NCBI GenBank assembly: GCA_008692225.1
Contig: VICG01000001.1
Span: 3,697,501-3,761,500, forward strand
DNA from: Monilinia fructicola
Lineage: Eukaryota; Ascomycota; Leotiomycetes; Helotiales; Sclerotiniaceae
Reading direction: 5' to 3'
DNA: 64,000 bases
In this document: piece by piece, positions 46,220 through 56,788 of the stretch
Numbering within the stretch: the stretch's first letter is position 1
Layout of the letters: each line of letters starts with the position of its first letter
The notes under the pieces: model-generated
Told to the model about the DNA's origin: nothing
Seen by the model: the letters and a program-made list of their open reading frames with translations, nothing else
Database searches by the model: none
Translations under genes and position numbers: made by a program

Positions 46220-49200
46220 ATGACGGTCTTTGTCGTCTCTCTGTGAGTACTCTTTTCCAATTAAATATTTTGAGTTCTACTTGAGGAGCCTCATCTCTCA
46301 TATGATCAATCATCTTTACTCGGTGCAGCTATAACCTAGAACTATTTCGTAGCTTGGAAGACCTATGGATTTGAAGCTTCGCAGATTGTTGGCTGGAACT
46401 CGGTGGGCTTAGTAGGGAATGGCATTTTATGCGAGTTAACATGTCGAGACTTTATGCGACCTCTGCATGACAAAAACTGACAGAGCTATCTTTTATCCAG
46501 ATTTCTCCCAAACACCATCAACTTCAAACTCCCTTCCACCAATTCTCGACCTCCCACTCGATCCAATCTTCACCCAGATGCTGGAAAGCCTGACGCTTCT
46601 CGCCCTGGACGTCCAGGTGCTCTGAGAAGAACGACTACTAGGATCGATACTGCTACCGGCAAACCTAGTCTTTTTGCTCAACATAAAGACATTACACCTC
46701 CAGCAACGCCAATACATGATGTTGATCATGAACAATTTTTTGCTCAGACCGAGATACCAAACCCAAAAGCCGCCCTTCCAATACAAGAAGACGTAAAATC
46801 TTTGATCGCACCCAGCGATCCCCATTCGCCAGCATGGGGTGCGGGAAAGATGTTTAATCAACCCACGATCCCGGGCCAGTTCCCCTCCTCCTGCAGATAT
46901 TCTCAAGCATAATAAGATGAAGGAGAAGGCAGAGCTTCTCGGTAGTGCTGGAATTCGTCAACCGCAGTTTAAACGAAGTGACAGCCATGATAGAGTATTT
47001 GCACACGCTGAATGGGAAGTTGAGCCAGCGGAGCAAGGGAATGGGGGTCTCAGGAACGCCGTTCAAGCTGCGGTGAGAAGTGGAAATCTTGAAGAAAAGA
47101 TTTGGGTTGGTACGCTAGGAATGCCCACCGACGCTCTCAAAGGCACCCGACAGATGCAGGACATTGAAGATCGTCTGGCTACAGAGTACGATTCCTTGAC
47201 TGTTTTCTGTAAGGACAGCGATTTCGATGGGCATTACACGCACTATTGCAAGCAGATCTTGTGGCCTGTCTTCCACTACCAAATTCCTGACAATCCTAAA
47301 AGCAAGGCTTACGAAGATCATTCGTGGATTTATTATGTCAAGGTCAACCAAGCGTTCGCTGATAAGATCGTGAAGGAATGGAAGAGAGGTGATGTTATTT
47401 GGATCCATGACTACCATCTCTTGTTGGTACCTTCAATGATACGTAAGAAGCTTCCGGATGCTAAGATTGGATTCTTCCTTCACGTTGCATTTCCATCCTC
47501 GGAAGTATTCCGATGCTTGGCTGTTTCGCAAGGAGTTGCTGGAGGGCATGTTGGGAGCAAATCTTATCGGATTTCAAATCCAAGAATATGCACGTCACTT
47601 CTTGCAAACTTGTAGTCGTATCTTGATGGTTGAAGCCACAAATGATGGTATTCAACTCGAGGATAGATTCATCGATGTTATCAATCTCGCGATTGGAATT
47701 GATCCTGTGGCGTTGGATATGAACCGCGAGGACCCCAAAGCTACCCATTGGTTGAACACGATGCAAGAAAGGTATCGTGGCAAGAAGCTCATTGTGGCAC
47801 GCGACAAGTTAGATCATGTACGAGGTGTGCGACCCAAGCTTCTGGTAAGTTTCAATTTCTGTTACCTTGGACTTGAAGATAGTTCTTCAAGGTGCAGATA
47901 TTCTATTGGGCTCTTCCCATCACAATTGCTAACTTTTTGATTTTGTAGGCATATGAACTGTTCCTCAATAAATATCCCGAATGGAGAGACAAAGTTGTTC
48001 TGATTCAAGTAGCAACTTCTACTACAGAAAATGCCGAACTCGATGCGACCGTGTCAGATATTGTTACTAGAATCAACTCTTCATGGGCTAATCTTGCTTA
48101 CCAGCCCGTCGTCTACCTGAAGCAAGATATCATTTACGCCCAATATTTGGCTCTACTCACAGTTGCAGATGCTCTCATGATTGCTAGTCAGCGTGAAGGT
48201 ATGAATTTGACATGTCATGAGTACTTGTTCTGTCAAGATGGCAAGTTCGAGGGTCACAACAAGCATGGATCTCTAATCCTTAGTGAATTTACGGGCAGTT
48301 CTTCCATCTTTGGTGGCAATGAACTTTCTGTAAATCCTTGGGATTATCGTCAATGCGCTGATGCGATCAAACAAGCCTTGGAAATGGAGGATGAAGAGAA
48401 AGAGGAAAGGTTTAAGAAACTTCACGCAGCCGTGATGCACCATACTGGCGAGCATTGGTTTAATGAATTCCTTCACCGTCTTGACAAGGTCTACGAGGAG
48501 CAACACAAGAGAGATACGACATCCGTGCCTCGCCTCTCCATCAATATGCTTGGTCAAAAGTATCAGAAATCAGAGCGCAGACTTTTCATTATTGATTATG
48601 AAGGCACTTTAGCATCATGGGGCTCCCCGAGCAGCATTATTTTAACCAGCCCGCAAGTAAGTGATGCCACAATCTTTGGCCCTGGGTAAAGACTAATGGT
48701 AAATAGCGCACAATCGATACACTCAACGACATTTTGCAAGATGAAAGAAATACAGTCTACGTGATGTCTAGCAGACAACCAGAAGAGCTTGATCGTTTGT
48801 TCAAACGAGTCCCGCGCCTTGGTCTCATTGCTGAGAACGGATGCTTCCTCAAACAATTTGGAACTTCAGAATGGACCGAGATGGCTGACCCTGAGAAGAT
48901 GAGAGCTTGGAAGGATTCGGTCGAGGGTATTATGGCTTACTATACAGAAAGAACACCGGGATCTTGGATTGAGACGAGGCATTGCAGCTTGATCTTCCAC
49001 TACAAGAATGCGGAAGATTTCGAAACAGCTACCAGACAAGCAGGTGACTGTGCGAGTCACATTAATGATGCATGCGAGGAGCAAAGAGTCAGAGCTATTC
49101 CTCTGGAAGGTATGTCTTCATAGTCTTGTATATTGCCAACATCTTACTAACGTTCATCCTAGGAGCTGTAGCAGTAGAACCAATTGACTGGTCAAAGGGC

Positions 49201-49519
49201 ACAGCTGCCATGAAGATCTTTGAAGGTCTTGAGAAAGATATGGCACCAAATGCTGAGCACACTTCTCCCGTCGACTTCTTGCTTGTCGTCGGGGATGGTA
49301 GAGATGATGAAGTTATCTTCCGATGGGCCAATGAGTTGGGTAGAGATAAAAAAGTTGACAGGTGTTACGACTGTTAGTTTGGGTAGTAGAAATACCGAAG
49401 CTGGTTATACGCTTACACAAGGCGTTACTGGTACGTGCCTACGACTGGACTCGTAAGATTAGTTACTGACTTGTATAGGCGTTTTAACCGCTCTACAAAA
49501 GCTTGCTCAGCTACCTTGA
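46220..49519 (+). CDS. TPS3: Trehalose-6-phosphate synthase complex subunit, TPS3/TSL1 type (about 928 aa)
   Basis: Large subunit of the trehalose synthase complex (UDP-glucose plus glucose-6-phosphate to trehalose-6-phosphate, then trehalose). Six exons: 46220-46242, 46501-47844, 47949-48656, 48707-49109, 49163-49430 and 49479-49519. Starts MTVFVVSL-FLPNTINF. The GT20 domain shows VIWIHDYHLLLVPSMIRKKL, GFFLHVAFPSSEVFRCL, LIGFQIQEYARHFLQTCSRI and ALMIASQREGMNLTCHEYL. The C-terminal phosphatase-like domain has RRLFIIDYEGTLASWG and VVGDGRDDEVIFRWAN where active phosphatases have DYDGTL and GDDRTDED. The second catalytic Asp is Glu here, so I call it the regulatory TPS3/TSL1 type rather than TPS2. 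Frame breaks lie near 46860, 47525 (TTT run) and 49363; three one-base insertions explain the length exactly. Confidence 0.85.
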
Positions 49520-51980
49520 GAATGATGTACCTCTTTGAGTCAGAGCTTGAGAGGTAGTGCTTGTCGATAATGATACACTAGGACGATGATATAGATGATT
49601 TTATGAATGTTAGTCACAAGGGGCATAGCGAGGGCGTTATTTTTGGATGGATGAATGAATGGAATGAAGGAATAGAAAGAAGCACACATGAAAAGGATTA
49701 GCCATGATATACAGATATGATATGATACCTCTTTTAAACATATCTAAAATAAACACTCAACTTTTTTTCCCCTTTGATATTGCGTTTCAGCATGGGAGAT
49801 GAAGAAATGAAGCTGCAGGCCATAATCCTCGTCTAAAGAAGTGTACCATAAATAGTAGGTATAGGTAATAGCACATGTCGCTAAAAATACCGTCCCTAGT
49901 TACAGTACCTAATGACCTAATTAATCCTAACCCAAAACCAAACCTTTCCCCAGATCCTACCCAATGCTACCCGCCCCGCACCGAGCAGTGGAGATAACAC
50001 CAGTGACCAGAACTATTCTACACTTTGCACTCTGCACTCTGTATTTTGCACTCTGCACTCTTCACTTTGCACTTTGCATATTCAACTATGTTATCCATCG
50101 ATGCAGGCGCTCGCTTGCTCGCTTGTATAATCAATCGTTGGGTTTGGGATCTTGCATCTTTTTTTAATCTTGGTTGTTTTGGGGTTTAGATGGAGTTTGG
50201 GGTTTGGGGTTTGGGGTTTGGAGTTTGAGGTGAGGTGAGATGAGAAAGACGAGATGTTGGGGTTTGGTTTGGGATGGTATGGTGTGAGATGGGGTGGTAT
50301 GGTATGGTTTTGGTATGTAAGGTTGGGTTGGGTTGGGTTGGGTTGTGAGGGGGGGGGGGATGGTTGAGGGAGGGATGAATTAATGAATAGATGGATGGAT
50401 GGATGGATGGATGGATGGATGAAAGAATGAAAGAAATTGGCTCGTGATAGGTTTTCTTGGGGATTGCTTTTGGGCGATCCGGGGGGGGGGGGGTGATGTG
50501 AGGGGTGGAATTTGGAATTGGAGATGCTGGGTTGGGTTGGGTTGGGTTGGATTGGATTGGGATGAATTTTTTGGTTAGTGGTTGCCCAGGTGGGGTATAT
50601 ATATATATATAATATACATATACACATACATGTGAGGATTTGAGAGGAGATGATATATGAATGGATGCATCTAATGCCAACCAACATTGATGTTGGAGAT
50701 CATTCATTCACTTGGAACTTCCCGGGTTGTGGGTTTGATGTATCGAGATTTTGCGCGTGGGATTCTTGGTTTGGGGGTTTGGGGGTTTGGGGGTTTTGTT
50801 GTTTTTGTTGTTTATGATGGATATATATATATATATATACATCTTCTCACCATACTGATAAACAACCACCACTCAATAGAGCAACCCACCAATTGCAAAA
50901 TGATCCTCAAAATGCACATTCCTCCGTCCCTTCCCCTCCTCTTCCCCCTCCTCACCCCGCCCGCAAACACCCAAACAACAATCCTCACCTCCTCCGCCTC
51001 CGCCTCCGCCTCCGCCCCCATCCCCACCCCACAACTCCACTCCACTCCACCCCAACATCCTCACCCCCCATACCTTCCACCGCCCCCGAACACAACGCCA
51101 GCAACCTCCCCCGGAACCATATGCAAGCGTCCGCGACCCGCGCCGAGAAATGGGTATGGGCGTGTATGTTCCAACAGCTTGTACGTTTACGCTTACGTTT
51201 CGTTTCGTTTCGTTTCGTTTACGCTTAGGTTTCGTTTCCGCTTAGGTTTCGTTTCCGCTTCCGCTTACATTCCTCCCTTCTGTGAGCAGATCCGAAGAGT
51301 AAACCCCCTCCGACGCACCCGCGGCGTCATTTCACATAGCTGGTTTTGGGGCGGGGGGCGACGCGGTCGGTGGGGTGTGGGTGTGGGTGTGGGTATTGGC
51401 CTTGGGGAATGTGGTGGTGTTGGGGGAGGGATGGGGGGAGGCTTTTTGGGGAGGCAGGTTAGGGGGAGGGCGGATGATAGGGTGGGGGTTGGGGTTGGAG
51501 GGGTCGCGGGGTCGCGGGGTTGTTATTTTAGGGATGGAGGGGAGGGGAAGTTTGTGTGAGTGATCATGAGTCATGAGCGTGGTGTTTGTATTTTTAAATC
51601 ACGTTTGGGTTTGGGTTTGGGTTTGGTGTTAAGGAAGCAGAATATGAATATGAATATGGATATGGATATGGATATCAAGGCCGGATGTATCAAACGAGAG
51701 TGACAGTTATTTATTCGGCTTGGATGAACATATCCCATGATTTAGAACGACGGAATTAATTTTTGACAGTGCTTCGACTAGCGGAACTCGCCAGGTTACG
51801 GATGCAAAAGTAGTTCATGGGGGAAAACAAAAATGAATTTTAGAATTTGGGGTCCGGGTTAGGCCCATGGTCTAATTCTATAGAGAACCTAGAAATTAGC
51901 ATAACTGCTAATATCAAAACACTCAACGCCATCTTTCGCTTCCTTTTTAGTTCAATTTCTAATCATGCATGAGTTTTTCG
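49520..51980. other. Intergenic, G-rich plus-strand tracts
   Basis: Convergent flank between TPS3 and the aminotransferase. CACTTTGCA-like repeats (50020-50080), GGGTTTG and GGTTGGGTT arrays (50180-50240, 50320-50345, 50525-50560), a GGAT run (50390-50420), TA runs and TTTCG units (51200-51260). A plus-strand frame from ATG 50900 (MILKMHIPPSLPLLFPLLTP) resembles a secretory leader but runs into low-complexity Pro/Ser; I do not support it as a gene. Confidence 0.45.
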
Positions 51981-53333
51981 TCATGTTTGGTGATTTATGG
52001 CAAATTTATCCACATTTCCATTCAAACCATTATCACCATCTTTCTCGGTAGTTGCAAAATCATTGATATCCAATTTTTCAACAACTTTGTTCCACCCAAA
52101 AGTATCTTGGATCTTTCCAGATTGGATTCCTTTGAGGGTAGCGAGAAGTTTGGAGCAGATAGCGCCAGGGTCTTCAGAGGATGAAGGGATATATTCGGTA
52201 GTTTTAGAGTCGGAGTTGCGGGTTATGGAGCGAATTGGAACGAGAGCAGCGGCGGTACCAGCGGCCATTACTTCGGCGAAGGTAGGAAGTTCTTCATATT
52301 TGATCTGTGAAAGAAGGGATTTAGAATGAGCGAATGGAAAAGGAACGTGAAAAGAAGGGATGGGAAATAGATTTTGAGAGATGCCAGGTGGAAGAATGAC
52401 TAACCGAACGAACTTCTGTCTTCCAGCCAAAACTCTTTCCAATTTCTAAAATACTATCCGAAGTAACACTGGCAATAACATTCTTACTATCCGGGACCAC
52501 CAGTGTAATATTTTCTCCCTCCTTCTTGACGCCAATGAATCCACTGGTGGAAAACTCGTCGATTTCGCTACGAGTCTGACTGTCCAAATGCAATGTGATA
52601 CCGTATCCTTCGTTTCTTGCTTTATCACTCCATCTCAAGACGGGCGCATAGTTTCCACCCACTTTTGCGCTTCCCAGTTCCATGTGGTGCAGATCGATCG
52701 AATTCTTCAAGGATCAAAGCCTTAACGGGATGCACACCGTGGTAGACACCTACTGGGAGAACGTAGACGCAGAATGTATATTCCTCTGGAGGATTCAATC
52801 CCAATTGTGCACTAGATCCAAAAATCAAAGGTCGAATATACATAGCAGCGCCTGTCTCATGAGGTGGTACATATTCAGCATTTAGAGAAACAGCAGCGTG
52901 TACACTCTCTATGAAAATATTCTCGGGAACAGGAGGAATAGAGATAAATTCGGCGGAATGGGCTAGACGTGCAGCATTCTTGGTAGGGCGAAATATGGTT
53001 ATGGAAGAGTCGCCAGGGGTGCGGAAGGCTTTCATTCCTTCGTAGGCTTGCTGTCCGTAGTTAAGAGCGGGGGACATGCCATGAAGACGAAGGTAAGGAT
53101 CGGTGATGAATTTTGGGGGAGTCCATTGGCCCGTTTTGACGGAGTAATGGGATTCGATGTGTCCATTGACTGAAGGGAGGGTTACGATTAGCTATAGTTG
53201 GATGAATTGATTTATAGATTTGTAAACAAGTGAATGGGGGAATGGAAAGTAGAGATCCAATATTACCTTCACGGAATTTGAAGCCAATGTCACTCCAATC
53301 GATTGTGTTGACGGGGGGTGGAGGAAAAGTCAT
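51981..53333 (-). CDS. Branched-chain amino acid aminotransferase (384 aa)
   Basis: Class IV PLP enzyme that interconverts Leu/Ile/Val with their 2-oxo acids. Exons 53267-53333, 52405-53169 and 51981-52304. Starts [20 protein letters not shown] with no obvious mitochondrial presequence, so a cytosolic form is likely. Motifs: [51 protein letters not shown], the PLP-lysine segment [31 protein letters not shown], and [21 protein letters not shown]. The C-terminus is [20 protein letters not shown] plus a short tail. One frame break in a C-run near 52674 (GGG on the coding strand); total exon length is 3n+1, so exactly one extra base restores a 384-residue protein of family length. Confidence 0.9.
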
Positions 53334-54252
53334 GTTGATTGATAAGTTGTGAATGATATTGTGAAGTTATAAAAGGTTCAAAAGGTCACCTGGCTCTAAA
53401 TTTCTGGTAGTTGTTGAAGCAGCACAGAAAGTAGAAATATGTGGGATATCAAGGATTTAAATGTGTCCACGTCTTTTAATGTGTCCTCGGAGAAGTGTGA
53501 ATCAACAAGAACAAGAACAGGAACAAGAACAACAACAACAACACAGTTATCAAGAAAATGGCTCTGAACTCAAAAATAATTCATGTTTCCGAGCTCGGAG
53601 AACGCGGGGCAGAAATGACGGAAAGGAGGAATGATGCTCCGGATTGTGCCTGACCCAAAGAAAACCACATGAGTGGAGAAAATCTGTCCAGATCATGGAT
53701 TAGGTAATCTCACACGTGTCAGCAGCTCTACATGTAGCCAATTAGAATGGAGCTTCGAATGAATATGAAACCCTGGGATTGGTCGAATGAGAGTTCTTGG
53801 ATTTAATTTATTTGAGGGGTGAGCGTTTCTAAAATGGGAATTTATCATGCCATGGATGTGCCAGGTATGGGTGTACGGAGTATGTCCTGTCCACGGGTAT
53901 CTACAGAGCAGATGATTGAGATGATTTTATCGAATGTCTGCTAGGTAGTTTGGATTTATTTCTCTACTGAGTCTACTCGTACGCAACGCGACTCGTATGC
54001 ACAATCATATGATTTCAATAAATAATTTGACTATTTTTGGGTTCTTGGATGAGAAGTCTTCTTTCCCTTTGTTACTAGGTAAGGTTATACTATCGACTAT
54101 CGGGCTGACATTATATTTGCCATCATCACTGTATGTACATTCGGAGCCGAAGTTTCCAAAGCAGAAGTCGGCCTTCCTTCTACACAGTCAGCGAAACCAT
54201 ACCATAATCATCAATACGAATCGCATACCTGTTGGCTTGAACACAACACAGT
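53334..54252. promoter_or_regulatory. Divergent promoter region of aminotransferase and ERV2
   Basis: About 0.9 kb between divergent start codons. Contains ACAAGAACAAGAACAGGAAC-type repeats (53507-53545) and one TACGGAGTA motif (53876). I looked for Leu3 (CCGG-N4-CCGG) and Gcn4 (TGACTCA) sites and saw neither. Confidence 0.5.
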
Positions 54253-54948
54253 ATGGCTCGGAAACCTCATTTCACTCTGGCGGGAATAGCTGTGGCCGCT
54301 TTCCTATGCATATTCTTTGTGCTCTCATCTCGCAATCAAGCCCATGGAACGGGGGCTGTAGGTTATGGCGCAGAGAGTGAATACAGCGCCGAATTTCCTT
54401 TGGACAAAACACCAATTCTTGTGGATAATAATGTCCTTCATGGGGTGGCTACTGCCCCTAAGCTTGAAAATGCTACTCTGAAGTATGTTTCATGGTTTAG
54501 GAGAATTCGTTGGAAGTATACTCCCTTTGTATCCCACTAACGAACCTCTAGAGCAGAACTCGGCCACGCAGCCTGGAAAGTCTTACATACAATGATGGCT
54601 AAATTTCCCGACAAGCCTACAGAAGAAGATAGTTCAGCACTAAAATCCTACATCCATCTCTTTGCGCGACTGTATCCGTGTGGCGATTGCGCAAGACATT
54701 TCCAAGGCCTGTTAAAGAAATATCCGCCGCAGGTGGCGACAAGAAGCACAGCGGCAGCGTGGGCTTGTCATGTGCATAATGAGGTGAACAAGAGATTGAA
54801 GAAGGAGATCTTCGATTGCAGTAAGATTGGGGACTTTTATGACTGTGGGTGTGCAGAAGATGGGGAGCCCGGGAAGACTGGGGAGGCAAAGACGGAGGTT
54901 AAGAAGGGGGAGGGGTTTACACCGTTGGAGCTGGATAAGGAAGGGTAG
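54253..54948 (+). CDS. ERV2: FAD-linked sulfhydryl oxidase ERV2 (208 aa)
   Basis: ER-lumen flavoprotein that makes disulfides with O2 as acceptor. Exon 1 54253-54482, intron 54483-54551, exon 2 to TAG at 54946. The N-terminal signal anchor (LAGIAVAAFLCIFFVLSS) at about residues 9-26 fits ER location. The ERV/ALR domain begins LGHAAWKVLHTMMAKFPD; the active-site CxxC is in RLYPCGDCARHF, FAD-binding HVHNEVNKRL follows WACH, and the second Cys pair is FDCSKIGDFYDC. The C-terminal YDCGC supplies the CGC shuttle pair typical of Erv2. A charged, lysine-rich tail ends the protein. No frame breaks. Confidence 0.92.
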
Positions 54949-55905
54949 GTTTTGTCTTAGTCTTGTGATCTTCTTTGGGGAAAGATGCTAATGGCGTGTT
55001 TAGTTTGACTCGAGGGGGTTAGAAACTGGGTGTCAGTTTACTAAGGACATTGACAGTCTGGCCCATCCCAAACTCATTTGGATGCAATGCGAAAGAAAGA
55101 GAAGGGAGCTTACTGCAGGTCCATATTTGTGACATCTCGGCCATGTACAATTAACAATCAATGTTCGGTAGGCATATCGAAGCATGGCGTTGATTGTTCG
55201 GTAGGCATATCGAAGCATGGCGTTGAGTACAGTTTGGAGTACCTGGGAGTTGTGATATGGGTTGGGATAGCGAGGGAATATTTCAATAACGCTACCCTGG
55301 GGATTTGTCTGTATAACAAGCTGTAAACTGCGAATAGAATGTAGATATTTCGATTTTAGAAGCCTCAATCTGAATTTGAAGGTGTCGTGGTCGCGTGCTG
55401 GATACGATTCCGGTACCAATTGCAAATGGTAAGATTAGATTTGGATGTGCTGGTTATGCTGGTTGTACTGGTCAGCATTCTTTTAGACAACAGCATTGAG
55501 AGCTCCTCAGCAGTGAGAGCAAGAGCAAGTAAAACTTCGGCCTCTTCTACGGGCATGAGAAAGCTCCCGAGTTCACTGGAACCAATCCCAAAAACGGTAA
55601 TAGTCGCCAAGCTCATATCATTATCACCACGTGATCTGCATCACCCTCGCGCTTGCTTGCCTTGCCTCGCGTCTAAGGTCTGCCTGTTCGAGAGCTTCAA
55701 ATCGATAAGCTATTAGGTATTCTTCAGCTCCCGACCAAAGTAACGATTAACGATTCGCATTTGTCTTTCTACATATCTCAAATTTAGCAAGATCAATACT
55801 GAAAGTTTCAAGATGGAGTTTGGAAACACAGGAATGTTGAATGAAGGTATTTGGGTTACCAACTCAGCTACCAGTATAGTTAAAGCTAACGGGAGCTCTT
55901 GAAAG
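54949..55905. other. Spacer between ERV2 and PRE3 with a 36-bp duplication
   Basis: No supported gene. A direct tandem duplication at about 55162-55227 is listed separately. The last 100-200 bases form the PRE3 leader. Confidence 0.5.
55162..55227 (+). repeat. Tandem duplication of about 35 bp
   Basis: Two near-identical adjacent copies of TTCGGTAGGCATATCGAAGC followed by ATGGCGTTGA, differing in the linker only. Confidence 0.85.
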
Positions 55906-56788
55906 ATGGTATTCATGTCGATATGGATCGTTTGAAGAAGGGAGAAGTCAAGTGAGATAGTCTGACCCTATATTCTGAGCTTTACTAATGCGATATGATA
56001 GCTTAGGAACTTCCATGTAAGATGCCCTTGAGAGGTCCACAATAACAATATTCGATCGAGAGCAACAGTGTTGACATTCATTGTAGTATGGCCATAAACT
56101 TCAAGGACGGTGTCATCCTAGGTTAGTTGTTTCGAGGCATAATCTGCGGGGTAATGATTACTGATGGGTAAATTGGACAGGTGCCGATAGTAGAACAACA
56201 ACCGGCTCATATATCGCAAATCGAGTTACAGACAAGCTCACTCAAGTTCATGATACAATCTGGTGTTGTCGATCAGGGTCTGCGGCTGACACCCAAGCGG
56301 TCGCGGATATTGTTCATTACCAGTTGGGAATGTATGGAGTTTTGAATGGCAGAACACCAACTACACAAACGGCCGCGGCTATGTTCCAAGAACTCTGCTA
56401 CGACAATAAGGATCAACTGAGGTATGGATTGCGTTCGGCTCCGGCTTTCTCGTTCTAATTTGGATCTAGTGCCGGTTTGATCATTGCTGGTTGGGATGAG
56501 CGACATGGAGGTCAAGTCTACTCGATACCATTAGGAGGATCATTACACAAGCAATCTTATGCTATTGGAGGTTCTGGTTCGACATATATCTACGGATACT
56601 GTGATGCAAACTGGAAGGAGGGTATGGAAGAGGCTGAAGCTGTTGACTTTGTCAAGGGCGCATTACAGGAGGCTATTAAGTGGGATGGGAGTTCCGGAGG
56701 TGTGATCAGAATGGTGGTTTTGACGGCCAAGGGAGCGAACAGGCATCTCTACCTTCCCGACACGAATTATGCCGTTCGTCATGAATAG
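55906..56788 (+). CDS. PRE3: 20S proteasome subunit beta-1 (caspase-like), PRE3
   Basis: Catalytic beta-1 subunit of the 20S core, cleaving after acidic residues. Exons: 55906-55951, 56002-56016, 56087-56121, 56181-56421 and 56470-56788. The propeptide reads ..[11 protein letters not shown], then the mature N-terminus [20 protein letters not shown] with nucleophile Thr1, Asp17-type residue in GADSRT, and Lys33 in NRVTDKL. Later segments: [56 protein letters not shown] and [16 protein letters not shown]. Exon 2 is only 15 nt and carries Thr1. Start: ATG 55906 would need one base added just after it to give a yeast-like 218-residue precursor; ATG 55923 is in frame and gives 212 residues. Either works; the first fits the family better. 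Confidence 0.9.

Noticed and set aside
50180..50240. GGGTTTG array as a telomere remnant
   Set aside because: The unit does not match the fungal TTAGGG telomere and is one of many G/T simple repeats in the spacer.
50687..51559. 290-codon plus-strand frame, including a leader-like MILKMHIPPSLPLLFPLL
   Set aside because: Most of it is low-complexity Pro/Ser and Gly/Val from G- and C-rich tracts; no intron model or conserved domain supports a gene.
55162..55227. Possible CRISPR-like repeat
   Set aside because: Only two adjacent copies with no spacer, in a eukaryotic genome.
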